Counted from the first letter of the stretch, positions 1 to 8,108 are shown. The stretch: 33,068 bases of DNA from CAYQQQ01 sp964420125 (GCA_964420125.1 CAYQQQ010000037.1:1-33068); one strand, 5' to 3'. The notes: a model not told the origin generated them from the sequence alone. Numbers and translations: made by a program.

Positions 1-2
1 CC

Positions 3-719
3 CACGAGCTCACCCACGCCCTCGACGACCAGATCCACGACCTCGACGACATCGCGGCCACCGGACTCGTCGACGAGGAGTACCTGGGTGCCCTGGTGGC
101 CATCGAGGGCAGCGCGGAGAAGATCCGCCAGCGCTACTACAACGCCATGAGCCCCCTGGAGCAGGCTGCCAGCCTGAACGAGCAGCTCGCGGCGGGCAAC
201 GACCCGCAGCTGCTCACGGTGCCCATCACCCTGCTCACCCTCACCTCCGTCCCCTACGTCCGGGGCCCGGTGTTCACCCAGGAGCTGATCAACGCCCACG
301 GCAACCCGGCAGGGGTCGACGAGTCGCTCACCCGCTATCCGGACAACACCGAGCAGGCCTTCAGCTCGACGAAGTACCTGGCGGACGAACCCGCGATCGT
401 GGTTCCCACGCCGCCCACCGATGGCGGTGCGCCGGTGGTGCGAAGCGGGCAGTTCGGCCCGCTGCCCCTCAGCCTCGTGCTGCGGGAGGGCCTGGTGCTC
501 GACGCACTGGACCCGGCCACCGCCGGGTGGGAAGGCGGCACCTACGCGACCTGGCGCGACGGCTCCACCAGCTGCGTGCGCATCGACGTGGACCTCGACT
601 CCCCCGCCGCAGCCGTCTCGTTGCAGACGGCGCTCGGCACCTGGGCCTCACGTCACGTCGGCACCACGATCGAGGCCCCCGCCGCCGACCAGCTGCGATT
701 CACCCGCTGCGACGGCTGA
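3..719 (+). CDS. HExxH-containing putative metallopeptidase, C-terminal part
   Basis: This reading frame is already open at the window edge, so the N-terminus is missing. The first visible residues read HELTHALDDQ, a textbook HExxH zinc-binding motif followed by an acidic stretch, so the protein is probably a zinc-dependent peptidase or a relative. An internal GTG at 96 exists, but the frame is open through the motif and a start there would remove it. About 238 residues are visible after the edge. They include a helical part (roughly the EKIRQRYYNAMSPLEQAA region) and a Pro/Thr-rich middle, with no second recognisable domain. No membrane segment is visible in this part. It ends 39 bp before the convergent thiolase gene. 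The motif is seen directly; the enzymatic role is inferred and the family was not identified. Confidence 0.7.
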   Translation, partial: HELTHALDDQIHDLDDIAATGLVDEEYLGALVAIEGSAEKIRQRYYNAMSPLEQAASLNEQLAAGNDPQLLTVPITLLTLTSVPYVRGPVFTQELINAHGNPAGVDESLTRYPDNTEQAFSSTKYLADEPAIVVPTPPTDGGAPVVRSGQFGPLPLSLVLREGLVLDALDPATAGWEGGTYATWRDGSTSCVRIDVDLDSPAAAVSLQTALGTWASRHVGTTIEAPAADQLRFTRCDG

Positions 720-758
720 GCGGCTGCGCCACGGTCCTTCGGGCGAGAGGGAGCTCGT

Positions 759-2012
759 TCAGGCGGCGGCGCGCTCGAGGATGTGCACCCCGCACGCCGA
801 GCCCAGACCGATCACGTGGGCCAGTCCCACCCGGGCGCCGTCGATCTGGCGGTCGCCGGCCTCACCTCGCAGGTGGTGGCAGACCTCCCAGATGTTGGCG
901 ATCCCGGTGGCGGCGATGGGGTGGCCCTTCGACTCCAGACCCCCCGACACGTTCACCGGCTTGGTGCCGTCCCGGAACGGCGCCCCGGACTCGAAGAAGT
1001 CGACCGCGCCGCCCTCCTCGCAGAGCATCAGGTTGTCGTAGTGGACCAGCTCGGCGGTGGCGAAGCAGTCGTGCAGCTCCACCAGGTCGAGGTCCTCCGG
1101 TCCCACGCCCGCCTGCTCGTAGGCCTGCCGCGCCGCGTTGCGGGTGAGGGTGTTCACATCCGGCAGGACCTGGCACGCCTCCTGCCACGGATCGGTGGTG
1201 AGCACGGAGGCGGCCACCTTCACCGCCCGGCGGCGCTGCTCGCCCGAGAGCCGCTTGAGCGCCTCGCCGCTGACCACCACCGCAGCGGCCGCGCCGTCGC
1301 AGTTGGCCGAGCACATCGGTCGGGTGTTGGGGTAGGCGATCATCAGGTCGCCCATGATCTCCTCGAGGCTCATGGCCTTGGTGTAGGCGGCGAGCGGGTT
1401 GAGGGTGGAGTGGGCGTGGTTCTTCTCGGAGATCCGAGCGAACAGCTCGAAGCTCGTGCCCCCGTAGCGATGGCCGTACTCCATGCCGATCTGGGCGAAC
1501 ACCCCCGGCATGGTCTCGGTGCCGATGCGGCCGTCGACCGAGGCGACCGCCCCGTAGCGTCCCTTCGGCTCCCACGTGTCGGCGTCGGACTTCCGCGAAC
1601 CGCCGGAGAGCAGGCCGGCACCCGCCAGCTTCTCCACCCCCACCGCCAGACCCATGTCGCACTCGCCCGCCCGCACGGCCATGATCGCCGTGCGCAGCGC
1701 CGTGGCACCCGTGGCGCAGGCGTTGGCCACGTTGAACACGGGGATGCCGGTCTGGCCGATCTGCTTCTGGAGCTGCTGGCCGATGCCCGCCGAGGCGTTC
1801 ATGAGGTTGCCGGCCGCGAGCACCCCCATCTCCTGGACGGTGACGCCACCGTCGGAGAGCGCGCCGAGCGCCGCCTCGGCCGCCAGGTCCACCACGTCGG
1901 ACTCGGGCCGCTTGCCGAACTTGGTCATGTGGATCCCGAGGATCCAGATGTCGTCGTCGCCGATGACCGACTCCGTGGCGGCCGTGGCGTCTGCTGCGCT
2001 GCTCATCGTCAT
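759..2012 (-). CDS. Thiolase family protein (SCP2/lipid-transfer type acetyl-CoA acyltransferase)
   Basis: A 417-residue thiolase-fold enzyme, expected to cleave or form 3-ketoacyl-CoA thioesters in the cytoplasm. The nucleophile region reads NACATGATALRTA, with Cys at about residue 99. The histidine motif GHPIAATG lies at about 363-370 and a late Cys in GLGSACG at about 407. The segment VELHDCFATAEL has HDCF where classical degradative thiolases have NEAF, which is typical of the SCP2-like thiolases used on sterol side chains and other bulky acyl groups. The gene overlaps the end of the upstream DUF35 gene by 4 nt (ATGA-type), so the two are probably translated together. Such DUF35 partners are known to pair with SCP2-type thiolases or with MaoC-like hydratases. 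The substrate cannot be read from sequence. Confidence 0.9.
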   Translation of the reverse strand: MTMSSAADATAATESVIGDDDIWILGIHMTKFGKRPESDVVDLAAEAALGALSDGGVTVQEMGVLAAGNLMNASAGIGQQLQKQIGQTGIPVFNVANACATGATALRTAIMAVRAGECDMGLAVGVEKLAGAGLLSGGSRKSDADTWEPKGRYGAVASVDGRIGTETMPGVFAQIGMEYGHRYGGTSFELFARISEKNHAHSTLNPLAAYTKAMSLEEIMGDLMIAYPNTRPMCSANCDGAAAAVVVSGEALKRLSGEQRRRAVKVAASVLTTDPWQEACQVLPDVNTLTRNAARQAYEQAGVGPEDLDLVELHDCFATAELVHYDNLMLCEEGGAVDFFESGAPFRDGTKPVNVSGGLESKGHPIAATGIANIWEVCHHLRGEAGDRQIDGARVGLAHVIGLGSACGVHILERAAA

Positions 2013-2434
2013 GCCCCCTGGTTCCTGTCGTCACCGACCGGCTCGAAGCCGAAGCCGATCGCCTCGGTCCCCTCGGCGTCGCTGCCGACCGGGAAGGTGG
2101 TGAGCCGCACCTTCATGCCGGTGCGCACGTGCTCGGCGTCGGGCTCCACCTCGACCAGGTTGCCCCGCACGCTGGTCCCGTCGCAGTCGATCACCCCGGC
2201 CACGAAGGGCACCGGCACCCCCGGCGCGGCGAACGACACGATGGTGAAGGTGGTCAGCTCGCCCGTGGTGCTCACCGGCACCTGGCGCCAGCCGTCGGCG
2301 GCGTGCTGGCCGCACGCCGCGCAGGCGTTGCGACGGTCGAAGAAGCGGGCGCCGCACTGGGTGCACTCGTTGGCGACGAGGTGCGGCTCGGGTTCGAGGA
2401 CGAGGTAGTCCACGAGTGGAATCTGCTGGCTCAC
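2009..2434 (-). CDS. DUF35/OB-fold zinc-ribbon partner protein of thiolase
   Basis: A 141-residue protein with an N-terminal rubredoxin-like zinc ribbon (C24-x2-C27 and C38-x2-C41 within CTQCGARFFDRRNACAACG), followed by an OB-fold-like domain with the typical TFTIVSFAAPGVPVPF and AGVIDCDG segments. Proteins of this family (ChsH2-like, formerly DUF35) bind acyl-CoA enzymes, often SCP2 thiolases, and help shape the acyl-CoA site. The start is a GTG preceded by a purine-rich GAGGGGG box about 4 nt upstream. The stop overlaps the thiolase start by 4 nt, so I infer a functional pair. All four cysteines are present. The 121 bp between this gene and the divergent APH-type kinase gene should hold both promoters. 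Confidence 0.88.
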   Translation of the reverse strand: MSQQIPLVDYLVLEPEPHLVANECTQCGARFFDRRNACAACGQHAADGWRQVPVSTTGELTTFTIVSFAAPGVPVPFVAGVIDCDGTSVRGNLVEVEPDAEHVRTGMKVRLTTFPVGSDAEGTEAIGFGFEPVGDDRNQGA

Positions 2435-2555
2435 GGGTCCCCCTCGGTGATCCGATCGGGCCGCAGGCTAGCCCACCGCCCCCGCCCGCGGCATGCTGTT
2501 GTGCGAGCTCCGCCGCCGAGGTGGCGCTCGCACGACGGAACCCGGGGTGGGGCAG

Positions 2556-3656
2556 ATGGAAGAGACCGAGGAGTTCGAGATCACGCGCACCACGCGGGAT
2601 CAGGCGGACCTGCGCGATCGGCTGGAGACCTGGCTCTCCGAGCAGGTGCCGGGGGCCCGCATCTCCCAGATGGAGGTGCCGGCCAACGGCATGTCCTCCG
2701 AGACGCTGCTGTTCGAGATGACCGTCGAGCCTGCCGGTGAGGAACCCGTCACCGAGGAGCTGGTGGCCCGGCTGGCTGCCGCCGACGACGCCGTGCCCGT
2801 CTTCCCCCACTACGACATCGAGTCCCAGTACACGGTCATGGACCTCGTGGGTCGCCACACGCAGGCACCGGTGCCCCGCGTGCGCTTCCTCGAGAACGAC
2901 CCCACGGTGCTGGGCGCACCGTTCCTGGTGATGGAGCGGGTCCACGGCCGGGTGCCCCCTGATGCCATGCCCTACACGATGGAGGGCTTCATGCTGGAGG
3001 CGACCGCCGAGGAGCTGCGCGCCATGCAGGACGCCACCGTCGACCTGCTGGCGGAGATCCACCGCACCCCGCTGGGCCCCGAGACCGCCTTCCTGGAGTA
3101 CGACCAGCCCGGCGACACGGCGCTGCGCCGCCACGTCAACCACTGGAAGGCGTACTCGGACTGGGTGACCGCCGGCCGGGAGGTGCCCCTGCTCGACGAC
3201 GCCGCCGCCTGGTTGGAGGCCAACTGGCCCGCCGCAGCCGACCGCCGCCCGCCGGCGCTGTCGTGGGGTGACGCCCGCATCGGCAACGTGCTCTACGACG
3301 GGTTCGATCCCGTGGCGGTGCTCGACTGGGAGATGGCCACCATCGCCCCGGTGGAGGTCGACCTGGGGTGGATGGCCTTCCTGCACACCTTCTTCCACGA
3401 CATCAGCGTGGAGTTCGAGATGGCCGGCCTCCCCGACTTCATGGCACCCGCGGACGTGGTCGCCCGCTATGAGGCGGCCTCAGGCGGCACCGTCGAGGAC
3501 TTCGAGTGGTTCTACGCCTACGCCGCCTACCGCCACGGGGCGATCATGCTGCGCATCAGCGATCGCCGGGTCCACTTCGGCGACGCCGCCGCCGAGGAGG
3601 ACCTGGAGGCGGCCATCCTCCACCGCGCCCGCCTGCGGGAGCTGATCGACGGCTGA
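2556..3656 (+). CDS. APH-family phosphotransferase (ACAD10/11-like kinase domain)
   Basis: A 366-residue protein of the aminoglycoside-phosphotransferase/choline-kinase fold. The Brenner-type catalytic loop reads SWGDARIGN (Asp about 239, Asn about 244), with Trp where many kinases carry His. The metal-binding loop reads LDWEMA (Asp about 257). FLVMERVHGR in the N-lobe is also typical of this family. The actinobacterial branch usually sits beside acyl-CoA dehydrogenase, thiolase or enoyl-CoA hydratase genes and is related to the kinase domain of eukaryotic ACAD10/11, which phosphorylates 4-hydroxyacyl-CoA. A lipid substrate here is inferred from that and from the divergent thiolase pair. An in-frame ATG at 2493 would add 21 residues of poor quality; I prefer 2556, where a GGGGTGGGG stretch lies just upstream. 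Confidence 0.85.
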   Translation: MEETEEFEITRTTRDQADLRDRLETWLSEQVPGARISQMEVPANGMSSETLLFEMTVEPAGEEPVTEELVARLAAADDAVPVFPHYDIESQYTVMDLVGRHTQAPVPRVRFLENDPTVLGAPFLVMERVHGRVPPDAMPYTMEGFMLEATAEELRAMQDATVDLLAEIHRTPLGPETAFLEYDQPGDTALRRHVNHWKAYSDWVTAGREVPLLDDAAAWLEANWPAAADRRPPALSWGDARIGNVLYDGFDPVAVLDWEMATIAPVEVDLGWMAFLHTFFHDISVEFEMAGLPDFMAPADVVARYEAASGGTVEDFEWFYAYAAYRHGAIMLRISDRRVHFGDAAAEEDLEAAILHRARLRELIDG

Positions 3657-3687
3657 CCGTCCAGGTGGAGCTCGGGGAGCCGCTCGC

Positions 3688-3693
3688 TACGGT
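3688..3693 (+). promoter_or_regulatory. Putative -10 box (TACGGT) of the zinc-ribbon gene
   Basis: TACGGT fits the actinobacterial TAnnnT -10 pattern and ends 7 nt before the ATG at 3701. Transcription would start at or next to the A of the start codon, giving a leaderless mRNA. No clear -35 box was seen. Confidence 0.45.
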
Positions 3694-3700
3694 GGGTTGG

Positions 3701-4318
3701 ATGACCGACGTCGTGCCCTCCCCCGCCGCCCGGGCCGCGGTGACCAAGCCGCGCTGCCCGTACTGCCGAGAGGAGCTCCAGCTCGGCAGCTGGCAGCTCC
3801 GCCACGACGCTCCGCTGGACTGCTGGGCCTGTCCCGGTGCCCATGGGGTGGCCCTCACCATGGCGGAGTCCTACGAGCAGATGCAGGAGGACGAGCTGGC
3901 ACGGCTCTGGGAGCTGGCCCGGGCCGGGTCCCCCGGACCGCTTCCGGGGCCCTTCGGAGGCCCGCCGATGGTGCGGATCCTCCTGCCCTACGACGACGAC
4001 GAGGCGAAGGAGGGCGAGGAGGGCGACACGGAGGACGTCGGCGCCGTCGAGCTGGACGTCGACCTCGACAACCAGTTCATCTGGTTCGACGCCGGCGAGC
4101 TCGAGCAGCTCCCCGCCGACCTCCCCGACCCCGAGCCCACCGCCGAGGAGAACGCCGCGGTCGCCCAGATCACCCGCCAGTTCTCCGAGGAGTACGGCGC
4201 TGCCCTCGACGCCCGCGACGACCACGAGATCTCCGAGCGCATCTACCAGCGCATCGCCCGCCGTCCGGGGATGCTGCGCACCTTCGAGCGCATCGGCCGC
4301 GCCACCACCTCGTACTGA
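3701..4318 (+). CDS. Zinc-ribbon (zf-TFIIB-like) protein with a degenerate second half
   Basis: A 205-residue soluble acidic protein. The N-terminus carries a zinc-ribbon-like CPYC (C19, C22) and CWAC (C41, C44). At about residues 118-138 there is a second segment, LDVDLDNQFIWFDAGELEQL. It matches the second half of a zf-TFIIB ribbon (usual form V-C-x-x-C-x-x-x-W-F-D-x-G-E-L), except that both expected cysteines are Asp121 and Asn124. Between the two halves are an acidic stretch and a GP-rich linker. The C-terminal 65 residues look helical (EEYGAALDARDDHEISERIYQRI). The start at ATG 3701 is supported by a TAnnnT box 7 nt upstream; the frame is open further upstream but overlaps the kinase gene. 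Function unknown. Confidence 0.8.
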   Translation: MTDVVPSPAARAAVTKPRCPYCREELQLGSWQLRHDAPLDCWACPGAHGVALTMAESYEQMQEDELARLWELARAGSPGPLPGPFGGPPMVRILLPYDDDEAKEGEEGDTEDVGAVELDVDLDNQFIWFDAGELEQLPADLPDPEPTAEENAAVAQITRQFSEEYGAALDARDDHEISERIYQRIARRPGMLRTFERIGRATTSY

Positions 4319-4326
4319 GCTCCCCG

Positions 4327-4376
4327 CCATCTGGCGGCTGTCAGCCCACGCGGCGTGGCTGAGAGCTGGCAGATGG
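4327..4376. terminator. Nested hairpin between convergent genes, candidate bidirectional terminator
   Basis: An outer 7-bp arm pair, CCATCTG (4327-4333) and CAGATGG (4370-4376), encloses an inner hairpin made of TCAGC (4341-4345) with GCTGA (4358-4362) and CAC (4347-4349) with GTG (4355-4357). It lies exactly in the gap between two genes that converge (ends at 4318 and 4398). No T-tract follows, as is common in high-GC actinobacteria. Confidence 0.5.
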
Positions 4377-4397
4377 AGGAGGACCCTGCGGGGAGGC

Positions 4398-5696
4398 TCA
4401 GGCGACCTCGCCGGGGAGGTCGGCGGCCAGCGCCTCGGCCATGGCGGCCACGTGCTCGGCCAGGGGACCGTCGTCCTCGGGGAGGTACAGGGAGTAGGCG
4501 GCGAAGCCGCCCCGACGACGAGGGTGCAGCTCGGCGGAGGGGTCGTAGGGGCCCACGGCTCCGAGCATCCAACCCCGCTCCGCCGACCAGTGCGGCGGAC
4601 GCACCCGGAATGCGAACACCTGCACGATGCCGTGGCCCCACTGCCGGGGAGCCACCACGCACCCCCTGTGCTCCACCTCGTCGGGAGCGATGCCCAGCTG
4701 GGTCTCCGAGGCCAGCCACCGCACCAGCTCGCCCTCCGCCAGCGACCGCTCGCCGCTGACGGTGAGGGGAACGGCGAACTGGCGCCCGATCGCCGCGAAC
4801 CCGTCGACGAGCACGGCGCGCGCCTCGGGATCCTTCGCCACGAGCGCCACCCGCTCGTCGGCGACGACCGCTCCCGAGCGAGCCATCTCCACCACCGCCA
4901 TCGCCGCCACCCGCGGATCGGCCGAGGCCAGCGCCCGACGCAGCACGGGGTGCGGGCCATCCCCGACGCGCAGACGGGTGAACAGCGGCAGGAGGCTCCC
5001 CAGGCGCCGCCGGTCGACACGGCTGAGGTCGCCACGGGTGGACGGCACCGCCGTGCACCGGTTGCAGGTGTCGAGCAATCCCTCCGCCAGCGGGGCCAGC
5101 CCGGCGGCCACCGCCGCACGGGCACCGTCGTCGAGGAGTCCGCGCTGCAGCATCCCGTGCAGCAGATCGGCGACGTGCGCCGACCAGCCGCGTCGCCACG
5201 CCACCAGCACCAACGGCTCGGCGAGCCGCTGGACGCCGGGCGCGTCCAACAGCGGGTGGAGCAGGTCCTCGGTCGGAACGGGCAGCAGATCCCACGGTCC
5301 GTCGAGATCGAGCAGCTCGCCCACCACGTCCACCGCGTCCTCGTCGACCCGGAGCGCGAGCAGGTGCAGCATCGCCCGACGGGTCCGCTCGGCGCAGAGC
5401 GGGTAGGTGTGCTGGACCCTCCGGGGATCGACCTGCGCGGGAGCGCTCCACAGCAGCTGCACCAGCAGCTCCCCGACGTCGTCGGAGACCTCCGCCACCC
5501 ACGGGTAGGCCGCAGCGGCGGCGCGGAGCACCTGGTCGGCCGCCGAGGGCTCCAGCGGGCGACCCTGCCACGAGCGCAGTCGGGCCACCGCCGAGGCCCG
5601 AAGCTGAGCGTCGGCACAGCGCAGCTGGGCGCGCACCTCCTCGATGTGCGCGCTGCTCAGCTGCGCCTCGACCCGCTCGTCATCGGACTCCGCCAT
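4398..5696 (-). CDS. Uncharacterised 432-residue helical protein with a CxxC pair
   Basis: I do not recognise the family. The first 200 residues are leucine/alanine-rich and helical, with spaced segments such as RASAVARLRSWQG and TRRAMLHLLALRVDEDAVD that suggest HEAT/ARM-like repeats. A CNRC pair lies at about 211-214. The C-terminal 130 residues differ: RPPHWSAERGWMLGAVGPYDP and GGFAAYSLYLPEDDGPLAEHVAAMAEAL look like a compact alpha/beta domain. No signal peptide or membrane helix is visible. The start chosen is ATG 5696; an in-frame GTG lies two codons upstream at 5702. It is divergent from msrA with about 120 bp between the starts. A scaffold or sensor role would be a guess. Confidence 0.75.
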   Translation of the reverse strand: MAESDDERVEAQLSSAHIEEVRAQLRCADAQLRASAVARLRSWQGRPLEPSAADQVLRAAAAAYPWVAEVSDDVGELLVQLLWSAPAQVDPRRVQHTYPLCAERTRRAMLHLLALRVDEDAVDVVGELLDLDGPWDLLPVPTEDLLHPLLDAPGVQRLAEPLVLVAWRRGWSAHVADLLHGMLQRGLLDDGARAAVAAGLAPLAEGLLDTCNRCTAVPSTRGDLSRVDRRRLGSLLPLFTRLRVGDGPHPVLRRALASADPRVAAMAVVEMARSGAVVADERVALVAKDPEARAVLVDGFAAIGRQFAVPLTVSGERSLAEGELVRWLASETQLGIAPDEVEHRGCVVAPRQWGHGIVQVFAFRVRPPHWSAERGWMLGAVGPYDPSAELHPRRRGGFAAYSLYLPEDDGPLAEHVAAMAEALAADLPGEVA

Positions 5697-5806
5697 CGCC
5701 ACCAGGGTGCACCCCGCAGTGGCACGCTGCCAATCCCCGGCGGCACGGAGGGATCGCACGGCCACGCCGGGTCGCCGGCCGTGCGGTGCGCCAGGACGGC
5801 CGGTCC

Positions 5807-5812
5807 TAGTCT
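5807..5812 (+). promoter_or_regulatory. Putative -10 box (TAGTCT) of msrA
   Basis: TAGTCT matches TAnnnT and ends 7 nt before the msrA ATG at 5820. No Shine-Dalgarno sequence can fit between a start site there and the ATG, so a leaderless msrA mRNA is likely. Confidence 0.45.
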
Positions 5813-5819
5813 GGAACCC

Positions 5820-6479
5820 ATGTCCTGGTCGTTCTTCGCCCGCGAACCGGAGATGGTCTCCGCGGACACGGCGCTGCCCGGACGCGACGCCGCGTGGTTC
5901 GAGCTGCCGCTCCACGACGTCGACGGCTCCTCCCTCCAACCGCCCTGGCCACACGGCGCGGAGGTGGCCGAGTTCGCCATGGGCTGCTTCTGGGGAGCGG
6001 AGCGGCTCTTCTGGCGCCTCCCCGGCGTGCTGGTCACCGCCACGGGGTACAGCGGCGGCTTCACCCCACACCCCACCTACCGGGAGGTGTGCAGCGGTCT
6101 CACCGGTCACGCCGAGTCTGTGCTGGTGGTGTTCGACCCGGCGATCGTGAGCTACGAGGAGCTGCTCCGGGTGTTCTGGGAAGGCCACGACCCCACCCAG
6201 GGCATGCGTCAGGGCAACGACGTGGGCACGCAGTACCGCTCGGCGATCTTCGCCCACGACGACCGCCAGCTGGTGGCGGCCGAGGAGTCGCGCCGGCGAT
6301 ACCAGGCGGTGCTCGACGCCGCCGGCCACCGGCGCATCACGACCGAGATCCGCCCTGCCGGCGAGTTCTACTACGCGGAGCCGGAGCACCAGCAGTACCT
6401 CTCCAAGAACCCGGGTGGCTACTGCGGTCTGGGTGGGACCGGCCTGAGCTGCCCGGTGGGCCTCACCGGCGCGGGATGA
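5820..6479 (+). CDS. msrA: Peptide-methionine (S)-S-oxide reductase MsrA
   Basis: A 219-residue MsrA that reduces the S form of methionine sulfoxide in proteins and so repairs oxidative damage in the cytoplasm. The catalytic motif GCFWGAE is present (Cys about 56). VTATGYSGGFTPHPTYREVCSGLTGHAE, here split in mention as ATGYSGG and GLTGHAE, is the family's conserved core, followed by HDPTQGMRQGNDVGTQYRS-type residues and EPEHQQYLSKNPGGYC. Two C-terminal cysteines (about 202 and 211, the latter in SCPVGL) are placed as the usual resolving cysteines. Length and N-terminal extension match the approximately 210-residue type found in E. coli and many actinobacteria. The start at 5820 is the first ATG in frame after a TAnnnT box. 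No msrB is in the window. Confidence 0.97.
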   Translation: MSWSFFAREPEMVSADTALPGRDAAWFELPLHDVDGSSLQPPWPHGAEVAEFAMGCFWGAERLFWRLPGVLVTATGYSGGFTPHPTYREVCSGLTGHAESVLVVFDPAIVSYEELLRVFWEGHDPTQGMRQGNDVGTQYRSAIFAHDDRQLVAAEESRRRYQAVLDAAGHRRITTEIRPAGEFYYAEPEHQQYLSKNPGGYCGLGGTGLSCPVGLTGAG

Positions 6480-6504
6480 GCTGGTGGGGGATGAGCAGGT
6501 GAGG

Positions 6505-6571
6505 CGGCCCCGAGGCCACCGGGGCCGTACCCGCGCAGCCCGCCCGGGTGCCGGCGAGCGCTGCCGGCACC
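6505..6571 (+). terminator. Two tandem perfect hairpins downstream of msrA
   Basis: First hairpin: CGGCCCCG (6505-6512) pairs with CGGGGCCG (6520-6527) across a 7-nt loop. Second hairpin: GGTGCCGGC (6547-6555) pairs with GCCGGCACC (6563-6571), again across 7 nt. They lie 25 and 67 nt after the msrA stop and 29 nt before the cyclase start. They may end msrA transcription or sit in the cyclase leader. No T-tract follows either. Confidence 0.5.
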
Positions 6572-6599
6572 TGCGAGCGCCGTCCGGGTCGGGCTGACC

Positions 6600-8108
6600 G
6601 TGGCCGGCGGCGCCGCGCTGGCGCGGGCTCGCACGACCGTTCGGGGCGTGATGCTCCGCCAGGTGCTCGCCAACGGCCTCGGGCTGTTGATGGTGATGCT
6701 CTACTTCTGGTTCCTGTTCCCCCAGGATGCCCAGGACGACCTGCGCGACCGCAGCCTCAACACGGCCGTGTTCGGCGCCTACGTGGTGTTCATGGTGGTG
6801 ATCGCCCTGCCCGTCAACGCCGCGGTGCTGCACCGGGCGGTGTCATGGGTGCGGGAGGAGCGCCCGCCCTCCGCACGCGAGCGACGCCAGCTGTTCAACC
6901 TTCCGCTGGTGGAGACCCTCAGCGCCTTCGTGTCCTGGCTGGTGGCGGCAGTGCTGTTCGGCTGGCTCAACGAGGACGTGCAGCGGATCTCGGTGGGCCT
7001 CGCCCTCGCCGGGGTGGTCACCTGCACCATGCTGTACCTCCTGCTGGAGGGCCACTTCCGACCGCTCTACGCCTTGGCCCTGCGGGACGCCTCGCTGCCC
7101 GAGGACCGTCGCGACGTGTGGCCCCGGCTGATGTTCGCCTGGCTGCTGGGCAGCGGCGTGCCGCTGTTCGCCATCGCCATCTCCAACATGATCAGCCCGG
7201 AGCCGCTCGACTCGCGCCGGCTCATGTGGGTGGCGCTCACCTCGCTGGTCGCCGGGGGCGGCGTGATGTGGCTGGCCGCCCGCTCGGTGGAGCGGCCGAT
7301 CCACAACATCCGCGACGGCCTGCGCCGCATCGAGCGCGGAGATCTCGACCTCGAGCTCCCGGTCGACGACCTCGGTGAGCTGGGCCGCCTCACCGAAGGG
7401 GTGAACAACCTGGCGGCGGGGCTCCGCGAGCGCGAGGAGCTGCGCGACCTGTTCCACGCCCAGGTGGGACAGGCCGGGCTGGCCGATCTGGTGAAGTCGG
7501 GGGTCGGGCCCACCTCGCTCGGGGAGCAGCGCGAGGTGACGGTGCTGTTCGTGGACCTCCGCGGCTACACCCGCTACGCGGAGCGCCACTCGCCGGCGGA
7601 GGTGGTCGCCATGTTGAACCGCTTCTTCCGGGCGGTCGTGGCCGCGGTCAACCGTGAAGGCGGCTGGGTGAACAAGTTCGAGGGGGACGCGGCGCTGTGC
7701 ATCTTCGGCGCTCCTCAGGACCAGCCCGACCACGCCGTGCGGGCCCTGAGGGCCGCCCGTCAGCTCCCCCGAGAGCTGGAGCACACCGGTGGACCCCTGC
7801 GCGCCGGCATCGGCCTCGCCAGCGGCGAGGTGCTGGCCGGGTTCGTGGGCACCCCCGAGCGCTACGAGTACACGGTGATCGGCGACGTCGTGAACCTCGC
7901 CGCCCGGCTCTGCGACGAGGCCAAGCAGCGCGCGTCGGGGGTGCTGGCCTCGGAGTCCACCGTGAGGATGGCGGGCGACGACGACGGCTGGAAGCCCTCG
8001 GGTCGCCTGCAGATCCGCGGCCGGCGGGAGCGGGCCAACGTGTACTCCCTGGTGGAGGAGTCCGAGCGCCGGGTCCGCTGGCCGTCGGTCAGCTGGCTCG
8101 GCCGGTGA
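6600..8108 (+). CDS. Six-TM, HAMP-linked class III adenylate/guanylate cyclase
   Basis: A 502-residue membrane enzyme that should make cAMP (or cGMP) from the nucleoside triphosphate. About six hydrophobic segments lie at residues 20-40, 57-78, 104-122, 130-149, 178-197 and 208-226. A HAMP-like linker follows (ERPIHNIRDGLRRIERGDLD, about 231-250), then the catalytic domain at about 305-490. Metal-binding Asp319 (FVDLRGYT) and Asp363 (FEGDAA), Lys359 in NKFEGD, Asp429 in VIGDVVN, and the transition-state pair Asn432 and Arg436 (VNLAARL) are all present, so it should be active. The architecture is that of the mycobacterial Rv3645/Rv1318c group. The frame offers GTG 6600; an ATG 17 codons later is an alternative. 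Its last 20 nt overlap the convergent CHAD gene. Confidence 0.93.
   Translation: MAGGAALARARTTVRGVMLRQVLANGLGLLMVMLYFWFLFPQDAQDDLRDRSLNTAVFGAYVVFMVVIALPVNAAVLHRAVSWVREERPPSARERRQLFNLPLVETLSAFVSWLVAAVLFGWLNEDVQRISVGLALAGVVTCTMLYLLLEGHFRPLYALALRDASLPEDRRDVWPRLMFAWLLGSGVPLFAIAISNMISPEPLDSRRLMWVALTSLVAGGGVMWLAARSVERPIHNIRDGLRRIERGDLDLELPVDDLGELGRLTEGVNNLAAGLREREELRDLFHAQVGQAGLADLVKSGVGPTSLGEQREVTVLFVDLRGYTRYAERHSPAEVVAMLNRFFRAVVAAVNREGGWVNKFEGDAALCIFGAPQDQPDHAVRALRAARQLPRELEHTGGPLRAGIGLASGEVLAGFVGTPERYEYTVIGDVVNLAARLCDEAKQRASGVLASESTVRMAGDDDGWKPSGRLQIRGRRERANVYSLVEESERRVRWPSVSWLGR

Noticed and set aside
3837..5819. Upstream extension of the msrA frame
   Set aside because: Low-complexity Ser/Thr/Pro/Arg sequence that runs over two other real genes; the MsrA family starts near 5820.
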